DNA of 64,000 nucleotides. Source: UBA2040 sp963977135. GTDB lineage: Bacteria > Bacteroidota > Bacteroidia > Flavobacteriales_D > Crocinitomicaceae. Of the stretch, positions 50,091 to 58,384 are shown one piece after another; within the stretch, counting starts at the first letter, position 1, and every line of letters begins with the position of its first letter. Under the pieces are notes generated by a model. It saw nothing but the letters and a program-made list of their open reading frames with translations. It ran no database searches and had not been told where the DNA came from. The position numbers and the translations under genes were made by a program. Location of the stretch: contig CAXBNN010000008.1 of the NCBI GenBank assembly GCA_963977135.1, forward strand, positions 1-64,000, written 5' to 3'.

Positions 50091-50792
50091 TCAAGAATTA
50101 TAAAGCCCACTAATTCGACTTTTATATGTCTGACCAATAGGGATTTTATTCCCATTAATTAGAACTTGATTTCCTTCTATGGATTTTATTTTGTCAATGG
50201 CAACTATAAACGATTTATGAATTCTTAAAAAATTAGGATCTGTTAGAATAGATTCATAATGAGATATTTTCTCATGACTTACAATCATTTCATCTTTCAA
50301 GAATAATTTTGTGTAGTTGCCATAAGCTTCAATATATAACAAGTCTTTCAAATCAATTTGGTGGTGTTTTTTATCCCCTTTAATGAAGAATCGGGTAGAA
50401 GCTGAATCACTAGAAACTTCTTTAATCGTTGTTTTTGTTGTTTCAGTTTGGGACACTTTATTTACAGCTTTTACCAAACGATCAAAACTAAAAGGTTTTA
50501 AAATATAGTCTACAACATTTAATTCAAATCCTTCTATTGCATGTTCTTTATAGGCTGTTGTAATAATGGTTTTTGGAGGATTTGTTAAGGTTTTTAGAAA
50601 ATCCAGTCCTTTTAATTTGGGCATGTTAATGTCCAAAAACATAAAGTCTACCGTATTTTCATTTAAATACTGCATTGCTTCCATAGCATCATAGCAGTTC
50701 TTTTCTAATTGAAGATGTGGTAGCATGCTGCATAATTCTTCTATAACTTCATGCGCCAATGGCTCATCATCAATAATTATATAGTTAAGCAT
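50091..50792 (-). CDS. LytR/AlgR-type response regulator (REC plus LytTR)
   Basis: 233 residues. Receiver domain with acidic pocket IIIDDEP (about 5-11) and phosphorylatable Asp in FMFLDINMPKLKG (about 54), then Lys in TTAYKEHAIEGF; LytTR DNA-binding domain from about 138 (HHQIDLKDLLYIEAYGNYTKLFL, FLRIHKSFIVAI). It binds direct repeats of target promoters when phosphorylated. It overlaps the histidine kinase gene by 8 bp. The duplicated small secreted protein genes (52151, 52514) are the nearest candidate targets, transcribed away from the kinase. Confidence 0.93.
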   Translation of the reverse strand: MLNYIIIDDEPLAHEVIEELCSMLPHLQLEKNCYDAMEAMQYLNENTVDFMFLDINMPKLKGLDFLKTLTNPPKTIITTAYKEHAIEGFELNVVDYILKPFSFDRLVKAVNKVSQTETTKTTIKEVSSDSASTRFFIKGDKKHHQIDLKDLLYIEAYGNYTKLFLKDEMIVSHEKISHYESILTDPNFLRIHKSFIVAIDKIKSIEGNQVLINGNKIPIGQTYKSRISGLYNS

Positions 50793-51921
50793 CTTTAGAG
50801 ATTTTTAATTTTGTTTTATAAACATTGTCTGCCACATCCACAGTGTACTCATATTTTCCTTTATACAACAAAGAAAGTCTTTTTTTAAGATTACTTAATC
50901 CTATACCAGTTGATTCATTTTCATCGCTAGGATCAAAATTATTCTCAATATCAAAACAGATGAAATTATTGTCTTCATAAAGATTTATATGAATATACGC
51001 ATTTTCGGCAAGTGATTCTATGCCGTGCTTAAAAGCATTTTCTAATAGTATGATAAACATTAGAGGAGCGACGTCCAAGCTTGTGTCAGCTGAATGATTA
51101 AATGTGATTTCGACAGTTTTTTTATATCGAATTTTATGTAATTCAATATAGTTGTTCAAATACGTGATTTCATCCAAAAGTTTTACGGCTTCTTTTTCCC
51201 CTTCGTAAATAGTATAACGCATCATGTCAGACAATTTCAAAATCACCTCAGGTGCCCGCTCTGATTTTGTGATGGTGAGTGCGTATAAATTATTCAAGGT
51301 ATTAAAGAAAAAATGAGGATTGATTTGTGACCGCAATAAACTTAATTCTGCTTCGCGTTTTCCTGATTCCATAGATTTCGCCCATTTCCACTGGTCATAT
51401 GTCCAGACACAAAAGCCAATAAAAATTGGAATTGGAAATAGAAAAGCCACGAGATTGGTATCATTCTTAAGTTTTAGGTAGGTTTCTAAATCACCTGAAA
51501 ATAAGCGGACATATGTAAAATACATTAAAAGTGGGCCGAAGTACAACAAGATTAATTTCCTGCGTCTAATAACAAAAGAAGGCGATAATACATACACCAC
51601 CCCAATTACAAACATTACCATTAATAAAAAGACTAACGGATTATCAGGAAAATCCATGGAGTTGTCTATAAATAGTGTGATAAACAAAAAAAGCAACAAG
51701 CCAGCCACTTTTAAAGCAGGTTTTTTGTCCTTTTTTACGAAAACATATTGAATTGGTAGTGAGATCAAGAATCCTGGAATGATAAGTACTAAAAAGAACT
51801 CGAATGATGGAAAATCAATTACAAATATTATGTCATCATTTAAATGTATAAAAAGAGTTATTGAAAACGCTATTAGGTAGCCAATTACAAATACCCTGTA
51901 TTTTTTTAAAAAGTCAATCAT
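50785..51921 (-). CDS. LytS-like sensor histidine kinase
   Basis: 378 residues. N-terminal part has about six membrane helices without an obvious extracytoplasmic domain; then the PF06580-type kinase core with LRSQINPHFFFNTLNNLYAL (phospho-accepting His in QINPHFFFN), NAFKHGIE and a GIGLSNLKKRLSLLY ATP lid. Pairs with the downstream LytTR regulator (8-bp overlap, same strand). Signal unknown. A TAGCTTTG -7 element with TTG 20 bp upstream (51926-51956) is its likely promoter. Confidence 0.92.
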   Translation of the reverse strand: MIDFLKKYRVFVIGYLIAFSITLFIHLNDDIIFVIDFPSFEFFLVLIIPGFLISLPIQYVFVKKDKKPALKVAGLLLFLFITLFIDNSMDFPDNPLVFLLMVMFVIGVVYVLSPSFVIRRRKLILLYFGPLLMYFTYVRLFSGDLETYLKLKNDTNLVAFLFPIPIFIGFCVWTYDQWKWAKSMESGKREAELSLLRSQINPHFFFNTLNNLYALTITKSERAPEVILKLSDMMRYTIYEGEKEAVKLLDEITYLNNYIELHKIRYKKTVEITFNHSADTSLDVAPLMFIILLENAFKHGIESLAENAYIHINLYEDNNFICFDIENNFDPSDENESTGIGLSNLKKRLSLLYKGKYEYTVDVADNVYKTKLKISKDA

Positions 51922-51925
51922 ACTT

Positions 51926-51956
51926 CAAAGCTACTGTAGTTAGGCGAATCAAACAA
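51926..51956 (-). promoter_or_regulatory. Promoter of the LytS/LytR operon
   Basis: Minus-strand TTG (51954-51956), 20-bp spacer and TAGCTTTG (51926-51933), near the ideal Bacteroidota arrangement, 4 bp upstream of the start codon. Confidence 0.6.
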
Positions 51957-52150
51957 TTATTTTGACATACATAACTCAAATTAGTACAAACAGGGTCCTT
52001 TTTAAGTCAAACTGTTGTTGGATCAACTTGGAGTTACGTGTAAGCCTATTATCCCTCTGTTCATCATCTTTAGTTTTAAAGCCCAGACATTGATGCAATA
52101 TTTGTCCTGTAATCAATTGGAAATAACATTAATAACTAAAAACAAATATT

Positions 52151-52480
52151 ATGAAAAAGTTAATTTTTATCGCAGCAATTTTAATCTCTAACATTAGTTT
52201 AGGAGCAGGTAACCCAACATCAGGTACCCCAACATTAAATGAAGAAATTTCAAATAAACTTATACTCGACTTGAGTATGGTAGAATTGGATAAGAACCAT
52301 CAAGATTTTGTCAATGTAAGTTTTTACATCTGTAACGGTGAAATTGAGATTACAGAAATTTCTGGTAGCCAAGAAGAATTGGTAGAAAAAGTTAAAATCA
52401 AATTAACTCAACTTAAGATCGAGCAGATGTATGATGAAGGAGCACTTTATCGGTACAAATTTACTTTCGAGAAGGTTTAA
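52151..52480 (+). CDS. Small secreted protein, tandem paralogue 1
   Basis: 109 residues. Signal peptide MKKLIFIAAILISNISLGAG, then a mature part of about 89 residues, acidic and predicted mixed alpha/beta (LNEEISNKLILDLSMVEL, VNVSFYICNGEIEITEI), ending RYKFTFEKV. It is about 83% identical to the next gene by hand (about 19 differences in 109). No family recognised. It is divergent from the LytS/LytR pair, which is the obvious candidate regulator. Two or more copies of such small envelope proteins suggest a dosage-related surface or periplasmic role; this is inference. Confidence 0.7.
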   Translation: MKKLIFIAAILISNISLGAGNPTSGTPTLNEEISNKLILDLSMVELDKNHQDFVNVSFYICNGEIEITEISGSQEELVEKVKIKLTQLKIEQMYDEGALYRYKFTFEKV

Positions 52481-52513
52481 TTAAAATTTTTACAAAACAT
52501 AAAAACAACAATC

Positions 52514-52843
52514 ATGAAAAAGTTAATTTTAATCATCGCAATTTTAGTCTCTAACATCAGTTTTGGAGCAGGTACCCCAACATCAGGTAACCCAACATTA
52601 AATGAAGAAATTTCAAATAAACTTATACTCGACTTGAGTATGGTAGAATTGAATAAGAATCATCAAGATTTTGTCAATGTAAGTTTTTACATCTGTAATG
52701 ATGAAATTGAGATTAAAGAAATAACAGGTTCCCAAAAACAGTTGGTAGAGTTAGTTAAAAACAAATTGTCTCAACTAAAGATTGATCAGACGTACGATGA
52801 AGGAAGTCTTTATCGCTACAAATTTACTTTCGAGAAGGTTTAA
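52514..52843 (+). CDS. Small secreted protein, tandem paralogue 2
   Basis: 109 residues, second copy of the preceding gene, offset by exactly 363 bp. The duplication covers the coding region plus part of the 3' flank (TTCGAGAAGGTTTAATTAAAA follows both). Differences concentrate in the signal peptide and in the segment after residue 60 (KEITGSQKQLVELVKNKLSQL). Same predicted export and unknown function. The oxidoreductase gene starts 26 bp downstream. Confidence 0.7.
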   Translation: MKKLILIIAILVSNISFGAGTPTSGNPTLNEEISNKLILDLSMVELNKNHQDFVNVSFYICNDEIEIKEITGSQKQLVELVKNKLSQLKIDQTYDEGSLYRYKFTFEKV

Positions 52844-52869
52844 TTAAAAACTTTATAAAAAAGATAGTT

Positions 52870-53835
52870 ATGAAAGCAGCAATATGTACAAAATATGGTG
52901 AACCAAGTTTCTTACGAGTAGAAGAAGTAGCGAAACCTGCACCAAAGAAAGACCAAATCTTAGTTAAGATTCATTCTTCTTCAGTCACTTCAGGAGATTC
53001 AAGAATTAGAAGAGCAGATCCATATATCATTCGATTTATATTCGGATTTAAGCGACCAAGAAAATCAGTATTGGGAGTAGTTGTGGCAGGAGAAGTTGAA
53101 GCTATTGGAAGCGAAGTAACAAAGTTCAAAGTTGGAGACAAAGTGTTTGGAACAACAGGAATGTCATTTGGTGCACATGCAGAGTATCAATGCATCAGCG
53201 AAAATGGAACTTTAGCATTAATTCCAGAAAAGATGACATACAATGAAGCGGCAGCAATTCCATTTGGTGCAACAGCTGCACTTCATTTTCTAAGAAAGGG
53301 AAATATTAAAGCAGGGCAGAAGGTTCTGATTTATGGAGCTTCAGGGGCTTTGGGAACTATAGCAATTCAATTGGCGAAAGAACTTGGCGCAGAAGTAACG
53401 GCTGTTTGCAGCGATAATAACGGAACAATGGTAAAGGTTCTTGGAGCCGATAAGGTTATCGATTATAAGAACGAGGACTTCACCAAAAACGGTGTGAAAT
53501 ACGACATTATTTTTGATACGGTGGGAAAAAGCTCTTTCTCTTCAAGTTTAAATTCTCTTACTAAATCAGGGAAAATGTTACTGGCGAGCGCGGGCATAGG
53601 ACAAATGTTGAGAGGTGCACTTACTTCGATGTTTGGGAGTAAAAAAGTGATTTCAGGAGTTATTAAAGAGACGGCTGAAGATATGCTGTTTTTCAAGAAG
53701 CTAATAGAAGCAGACAAGTTGAAAGCTGTTATTGACACTGTTTATTCGCTTGAAGAAATTAAAGATGCTCATGCACATGTTGATGCAGGACACAAAAAAG
53801 GAAATGTGATCATAAAGATGAATCACGCATCATAG
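52870..53835 (+). CDS. Medium-chain zinc-independent alcohol/quinone oxidoreductase (MDR family)
   Basis: 321 residues. MDR pattern: an N-terminal GroES-like domain with VLGVVVAGEVEAIG, then the Rossmann domain with IYGASGALGTIAIQLAKELG (GxxGxxG, about 157-176) and VIDYKNEDF. Zinc ligands of classical ADH are not evident, which suggests the quinone oxidoreductase branch. It uses NAD(P)H with an unknown substrate in the cytoplasm. It ends 39 bp before the third yifB-end copy and is the last gene of module 2. Confidence 0.86.
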   Translation: MKAAICTKYGEPSFLRVEEVAKPAPKKDQILVKIHSSSVTSGDSRIRRADPYIIRFIFGFKRPRKSVLGVVVAGEVEAIGSEVTKFKVGDKVFGTTGMSFGAHAEYQCISENGTLALIPEKMTYNEAAAIPFGATAALHFLRKGNIKAGQKVLIYGASGALGTIAIQLAKELGAEVTAVCSDNNGTMVKVLGADKVIDYKNEDFTKNGVKYDIIFDTVGKSSFSSSLNSLTKSGKMLLASAGIGQMLRGALTSMFGSKKVISGVIKETAEDMLFFKKLIEADKLKAVIDTVYSLEEIKDAHAHVDAGHKKGNVIIKMNHAS

Positions 53836-53874
53836 ACTATACCGCACAAAAACACACAACATAAAAAATAAAAT

Positions 53875-54081
53875 AGGACTATTTGTCGGATTGATGAATC
53901 GGGTAGTGCGATTTTGAAAAGTGCCATGGATAAACTAGGGCTTTCTGCAAGAGCTTATGATAGAATAATTAAAGTCGCCAGGACGATTGCTGATTTGGAA
54001 GGAGCGCTAGAAATTGAAACGCAGCTCTTGGCGGAAGCGATTAACTTTAGAGGTTTGGATAGGGAAGGGTGGGCAGGTTGA
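53875..54081 (+). pseudogene. Detached, well-preserved copy of the yifB/comM 3' end
   Basis: An in-frame fragment coding for the last 65 residues of comM plus stop (CRIDESGSAILKSAMDKLG to NFRGLDREGWAG). By hand it differs from the intact gene at about 31 of 198 bases but at only 3 of 65 residues, so it diverged under selection and was detached recently. It lacks the rest of the gene and a start. Confidence 0.88.
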
Positions 54082-54092
54082 TTAATAAAGTA

Positions 54093-55331
54093 TTATTGGA
54101 CCTTCACTAATTTACGTGAACCCATATTTTTATCCCCAGAAAGGATTTCTGCCCAATATAGCCCTTTTTCTAAAAAACTAAGATCAATCTTTGTATCAGA
54201 ATCTTTGCCAAGATCCGTTTCAAAAACTTTTTCACCTAAAGCATTATACAATTGAACAGAGAGATTTTCTTTCCCCTCAAGTTCAGAAAAATCGAATGTG
54301 ATTTCAGAGGTAAACGGATTTGGATAAACTGAGAACTTGTTGTCTTTCAAATTTTCAGCTAGTCCAACCAAGCTATTTAAATTGAGCTTAAAAGACGTAT
54401 TTGGGTAAATATAATTAGGCGTTTCTGCTCCATTGATTAAATAAACTTCATCATTTATAACAAATGAAGCAGGTGCCCATCTCGATTTCCCTGGATGGGA
54501 TGGGAGTTGCAACCATGAATCGTTGCTAGCATCGTATCTCCAGAATTCTCCAACAGGCATTGAATTATGAGTTTGACCATCACCGCTTAATATATATCCA
54601 AATCCATTATGTGAAAATTGTGTGCCTGCTACTCTTGCTTGTCCAGTAATGTCAGAAACTTGAGTCCAGGTGTCAAGTGTTGGATTATATGAATACCAAT
54701 CCTTGTATATTTGAGAGCCTTGATTTCCGTGGCCAAAACCAACATAAACGTTGTCTCCAATCGCAAATTGATATGGATGGTGTCTGTTAAAGCCTGGGAA
54801 AAGAGTTTTTTGCGTCCAATTGTCTGTTGCAATATCGTATTCCCACCAATCGTTTAAATTCCCAACAGTTGAATTGTCCCCAAGGCCCATGAATATTTTA
54901 CCTTGACTTGCAACTAAAGCAGGATGGCGTCTAGCAGCACATGGACAAGACGCTAGTTCAGTCCATTGTCCAGTTGCTGGGTCAAATTCCCACAAATCAT
55001 TTTGTTGATTTGATTGTCCTGTATTTGAGCTGGATCCAAAGCCAAAATATGCTTTGCCGTCGATTATATCACCAATACCGTAACCGCGAGTGCCCCCCGG
55101 AAAATCATTTAATTGAGTCCATTGGTCTGTTAATGGGTTATAACTGTAAAAGTCTGCTGTTGTGGTATTGGTATTGTCTGTTCCGGCTACTAAATAACCT
55201 ACACCGCTGATTGAAAACCCAAAAGAATGATCCGTGCGAAAATTATTTGGTGGAGCAGTAATAGGTGTCCATTGAGAAAATGATAGAGTGCTGATTAAAA
55301 TGGCGTAGGAGAAAAATAATATTTTTAGCAT
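54093..55331 (-). CDS. Kelch-repeat secreted protein with T9SS type A sorting domain
   Basis: 412 residues. Signal peptide MLKILFFSYAILISTLSFS, then about six kelch blades (GYLVAGTDNTNTTTADFYSY, NDLWEFDPATGQWTELASC, DWWEYDIATDNWTQKTLF and others), then a C-terminal type A CTD with FSVYPNPFTSEITFDFS and ending SRKLVKVQ. Exported by T9SS; kelch propellers mediate protein or glycan binding. It is transcribed toward the yifB-end copy and stops 11 bp from it. Confidence 0.92.
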   Translation of the reverse strand: MLKILFFSYAILISTLSFSQWTPITAPPNNFRTDHSFGFSISGVGYLVAGTDNTNTTTADFYSYNPLTDQWTQLNDFPGGTRGYGIGDIIDGKAYFGFGSSSNTGQSNQQNDLWEFDPATGQWTELASCPCAARRHPALVASQGKIFMGLGDNSTVGNLNDWWEYDIATDNWTQKTLFPGFNRHHPYQFAIGDNVYVGFGHGNQGSQIYKDWYSYNPTLDTWTQVSDITGQARVAGTQFSHNGFGYILSGDGQTHNSMPVGEFWRYDASNDSWLQLPSHPGKSRWAPASFVINDEVYLINGAETPNYIYPNTSFKLNLNSLVGLAENLKDNKFSVYPNPFTSEITFDFSELEGKENLSVQLYNALGEKVFETDLGKDSDTKIDLSFLEKGLYWAEILSGDKNMGSRKLVKVQ

Positions 55332-55474
55332 CGGATAAATGTTGAACTATAAATTTAGGTTATACTTTTTAGCTTATTATTCCTGTTTTTGAGAGTATAT
55401 AGAAATCCTAAGAGAAAGAAACTATTTCATAAACAACTTTTTGCCACGAATTGTTGAAATTAGAGTGTGAATTG

Positions 55475-56182
55475 TTAACCGAAACAGATTTCTATGAGTG
55501 ATTTGAAATCATTTTCACGGCTCTTAAGGGACTTAATAACAGAAGAGTTATGTTCTATGCATATCATCTCGTAGGAGTGCCCCAAGGCCAATTCCAAATC
55601 ATGGCTTGAATAAACGATAGATTTATTCAATTTGCGAGCAATATCAATCAACTTCTCAAGCACTCTTTTTTTATTGGAATAATCTAAAAAAGCGGTTGGT
55701 TCGTCTAAGAAAATGTATTGGGTTTCTTGAGCCAAAACTCTAGCTATTGCAAACAATTGTCTTTCACCATCGCTTAATTCAGTTGTGAAACGATCTGCTA
55801 AATGAGTTACAGAAAGTGCTTCTATGCTTTCATTCACTATTTTTTGGTCCTTCGGAGTTAGACGTCCAAAAGCATTTGTATGGGGCGTTCTGCCCAACGC
55901 AACATATTCACTTGCACGCATGTATGGAATCCCAGCAAATTTTGCTTGAACCAATCCAAATAATTTTGATTTTTCGGCAACAGATATTTGTGTCAAATCT
56001 TTGTTGTTAATTGAAATTAATCCAGAAAGCGCTGGTTGTTTTCCAATTAAAGTTCTCAGTAAAGTAGATTTTCCTCTTCCATTTGCTCCGATTAAAGCGT
56101 AAACTTTTCCGGGTTCAATCTTCAAATGCTCAATTTCTAAAAGCGTTTCTTTATAACCGATATGTACATTTACCAGTTCCAT
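55475..56182 (-). CDS. Iron/cobalamin-type ABC importer ATPase (FecE/BtuD-like)
   Basis: 235 residues from ATG 56182. The frame runs 38 codons further upstream, into the permease gene, but that N terminus is not part of the family. Walker A GANGRGKSTLL, signature LSDGERQLFAIARVLAQ, Walker B YIFLDEPTAFLD and switch YSSHDLE are visible. Energises uptake of an iron chelate, haem or B12-like ligand with the next two genes. Its ATG overlaps the permease stop by one base (TGATG). Confidence 0.93.
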   Translation of the reverse strand: MELVNVHIGYKETLLEIEHLKIEPGKVYALIGANGRGKSTLLRTLIGKQPALSGLISINNKDLTQISVAEKSKLFGLVQAKFAGIPYMRASEYVALGRTPHTNAFGRLTPKDQKIVNESIEALSVTHLADRFTTELSDGERQLFAIARVLAQETQYIFLDEPTAFLDYSNKKRVLEKLIDIARKLNKSIVYSSHDLELALGHSYEMICIEHNSSVIKSLKSRENDFKSLIEICFG

Positions 56183-57180
56183 CAAGCGAGTCGTTTCAAG
56201 ATGAAATAAATGACCATTGGCGCACCAATGAGTGATGTAACAGCATTTATCGGCATAGGAATTTGTGAGGCGAAACTTTGAACGATTATATCGCATAAAA
56301 CCAAGAAGGATGAACCGAGTAGGATGGAAGCCGGTAGCAGAATTCGGTGATCTTGTGTTTTAAATATGATTTTAACGAGGTTGGGAACAGCTAATCCTAT
56401 AAAAGCGATAGGTCCGCAATAAGCAGTTATTAGCCCAGTTAATAAAGCCGTACAAATGATAATCAATAATCGCACTCTTCGAATGGGAATGCCCAATTGA
56501 TCGGCTTCTGTTTCTCCTAAGACCAAAGAATTAAGTGACTTCACGAGAAGAAAGGAACCAACTATACCAAGCAAGAACAAAATAAAAATAAAGCCCAGCT
56601 GATCGGTGTGAACGGTTTGCAAAGAACCCATGGCCCACATGGTGAATATCTTTAACGAATTGGCTTCGGAAAGAAATTGAATAACGGAAACCAATGCACC
56701 TGAAAAGCTACCAAGCATCAATCCAACGAGCAAAAGTGAAACAGAATTCTTGATACGGAAGGATAAGCCCAATATGATTAGTCCGAAAATGAATGCTCCG
56801 ATTAATGCACTTGAAACGATGCCAAAATCACTTTTGAAAAAAGTAAAACCAGTCATTAAACTTATGGCGACAAACAAACTTGATCCAGAGTTTATTCCCA
56901 AAACATAAGGTCCAGCAAGAGGATTGTTGAACAAGGTTTGCATCATTAATCCTGATGCAGAAAGTGCTGCTCCAGCAAGACAAGCCATTACAAATCGTGG
57001 CGTTCGAAATTCTCTAACAATGAGGTGTTCTGTATTGGTGCTGTCAAAAGAAAACCAAGCATCATGGAAACTCGACCAAGAAATTGGAATTTCGCCGGTA
57101 GCAAAATGAAGCATAAACGCAATCGGGAGGAGTACGAAAAGCAACAACAAAAGAAGAATGCTATTTTTTTTAGAAATCAT
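56182..57180 (-). CDS. FecCD-type ABC importer permease
   Basis: 332 residues, about ten membrane helices. FecCD family segments: REFRTPRFVMACLAGAALSASGLMMQTLF, NPLAGPYVLGINSGSSLF, and PIAFIGLAVPNLVKIIFKTQDHRILLPAS near the C terminus. It moves metal-siderophore, haem or cobalamin across the inner membrane with the ATPase and binding protein encoded on either side. Overlaps the binding-protein gene by 4 bp and the ATPase gene by 1 bp. Confidence 0.95.
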   Translation of the reverse strand: MISKKNSILLLLLLFVLLPIAFMLHFATGEIPISWSSFHDAWFSFDSTNTEHLIVREFRTPRFVMACLAGAALSASGLMMQTLFNNPLAGPYVLGINSGSSLFVAISLMTGFTFFKSDFGIVSSALIGAFIFGLIILGLSFRIKNSVSLLLVGLMLGSFSGALVSVIQFLSEANSLKIFTMWAMGSLQTVHTDQLGFIFILFLLGIVGSFLLVKSLNSLVLGETEADQLGIPIRRVRLLIIICTALLTGLITAYCGPIAFIGLAVPNLVKIIFKTQDHRILLPASILLGSSFLVLCDIIVQSFASQIPMPINAVTSLIGAPMVIYFILKRLA

Positions 57181-58265
57181 TTTACTTCTCTGTAAAAATA
57201 CAAGGATTTTTTGGCTACTTCGCTGGAATGGAAAATTTGAATATAATCGGAAAGTACTTTCTGAGGCTCAATGGCACTCATCTCCCAAAAACGATTTCCG
57301 CTTTTTGAATAATCGTAAATTGGATTTTTGTCAACGGGTCCAAGTAATCGAAGCTTTTCTTGAAAGCCAAATAATTTTTCTTTTGTCGGCATTCCAGGGT
57401 TAATCCAGAATTCTGTTTTGGAATTGTCCGTCAATATTTTTTCCATGCTCAAAGCAAGAGAACCTGTACCATCCGTATTAGCGTAAACGTAGTTTGTGTG
57501 GGCATCAGAAATCAATTCTGCGTTGAAACTTTTGCCGGCAGGAGCAAACCAAGTATCGACCACTAAATTGCCACTCAAAACAGATGGCTTCGTTTTAAAG
57601 GACGTAGCTGTATTTTTAAGTTCTAGGTATTCTTGCTTAACCTTTTGAAAATAGTCTTTCGCTTCTTTTTCTTTACCTGTCAAATAACCAAAAAGTAAGA
57701 TCCATTCAGCTTTTCCGAGCGGATGAATTTCGCGCCAGTCGTAATTTACTAATGAATTAATCCCCACTTTTTTCAATTGTTCGCTATGCGGAAACTCTTT
57801 GCCAAAGCCACTGTAAATAATCAATTTACAGCCTGATTTTAGAATTGTTTCGACTGGAATTTGACCTTCCTCACCAACTTCAATAACCTTCTTAGTACGA
57901 ATGTTTTTTAAAAGTTCTGGATTGAAAACATACAATTCATTTGTTACACCAACTATGCTAGAAATGGAATTTAATTTTGATAACATACCGACATGTGTAC
58001 TCGATAAAGTCACCATTTTTGAACAAGGACTTTTAATATGATTCTCTTTGTCAGAGTCTTCTTTTGAAATCCACCATGTTTGTTCTGTTTTACCAGTTTC
58101 AGGGGAAAGGATTTCAATCTTAGTCGATTCGTCACCTTCAAAAATCCGAAGGTTTGAAGCGTATTCAATTATATTCTTCTTTCCTTCAGAATTTGAATTC
58201 GCCTTTTCCTCTTTACAAGAAAAAAGAAACATCATAACCAGAAAACCAACTGCAATTTTTCTCAT
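57177..58265 (-). CDS. Substrate-binding lipoprotein of the FecBCD-type importer
   Basis: 362 residues. Lipobox VMMFLFSCKEEK, then a TroA/FecB-like binding protein: VTLSSTHVGMLSKLNSISSIVGV, EVGEEGQIPVETILKSGCKLIIY, and NYDWREIHPLGKAEWILLFGYL, the last a hallmark of this cluster. Captures the ligand in the periplasm and hands it to the permease. No TonB-dependent receptor gene is adjacent in this window. Ligand class (siderophore, haem or B12) is undecided. ATGA overlap with the permease. Confidence 0.92.
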   Translation of the reverse strand: MRKIAVGFLVMMFLFSCKEEKANSNSEGKKNIIEYASNLRIFEGDESTKIEILSPETGKTEQTWWISKEDSDKENHIKSPCSKMVTLSSTHVGMLSKLNSISSIVGVTNELYVFNPELLKNIRTKKVIEVGEEGQIPVETILKSGCKLIIYSGFGKEFPHSEQLKKVGINSLVNYDWREIHPLGKAEWILLFGYLTGKEKEAKDYFQKVKQEYLELKNTATSFKTKPSVLSGNLVVDTWFAPAGKSFNAELISDAHTNYVYANTDGTGSLALSMEKILTDNSKTEFWINPGMPTKEKLFGFQEKLRLLGPVDKNPIYDYSKSGNRFWEMSAIEPQKVLSDYIQIFHSSEVAKKSLYFYREVK

Positions 58266-58281
58266 AATTCAAATATACATA

Positions 58282-58322
58282 ACTCCGCGCCCTCCGCGAA
58301 ACTCTTTGCGCTCACCGCGGTA
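58282..58322. repeat. CCGCG-rich intergenic repeat
   Basis: CTCCGCGCCCTCCGCG, then CTTTGCGCTCACCGCGG. From memory, similar CTTTGCG..CGCGG strings recur between Bacteroidota genes. It lies between the importer operon and the rplI terminator. Inferred from pattern only. Confidence 0.5.
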
Positions 58323-58330
58323 AAGTCCAC

Positions 58331-58364
58331 AAAAAAACCTCCGCTCAATAAAGAACAGAGGTTT
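58331..58364 (-). terminator. Terminator of the rpsF-rpsR-rplI operon
   Basis: On the minus strand AAACCTCTG and CGGAGGTTT form a stem with a 12-nt loop and a T-run, 20 bp past the rplI stop. Confidence 0.85.
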
Positions 58365-58384
58365 CTATAATTTGGTTCGAAGAA

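Larger units (their letters stand above)
45640..54081. other. Putative two-module accessory region at the yifB 3' end
   Basis: Three same-direction copies of the yifB 3' end stand at 45442-45639 (intact gene), 49862-50042 (decayed) and 53875-54081 (well kept), with 4.2 and 3.8 kb of cargo between. Each copy has a minus-strand gene ending shortly after it (45645, 50091, 54093). This suggests repeated insertion at the yifB stop codon. No integrase, transposase or tRNA is visible. Confidence 0.55.

Noticed and set aside
52134..52859. CRISPR or tandem non-coding repeat
   Set aside because: The 363-bp periodicity is explained by duplication of a small coding gene.
45640..54081. A complete integrative element with attachment sites
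   Set aside because: No recombinase, no tRNA target and no clear short direct repeats at the boundaries; only the yifB-end duplications support it, so it is reported as a putative hot spot instead.
56183..56296. 38-residue N-terminal extension of the FecE-like ATPase
   Set aside because: It lies within the permease gene in another frame; ATG 56182 overlaps the permease stop (TGATG) and begins the family domain.
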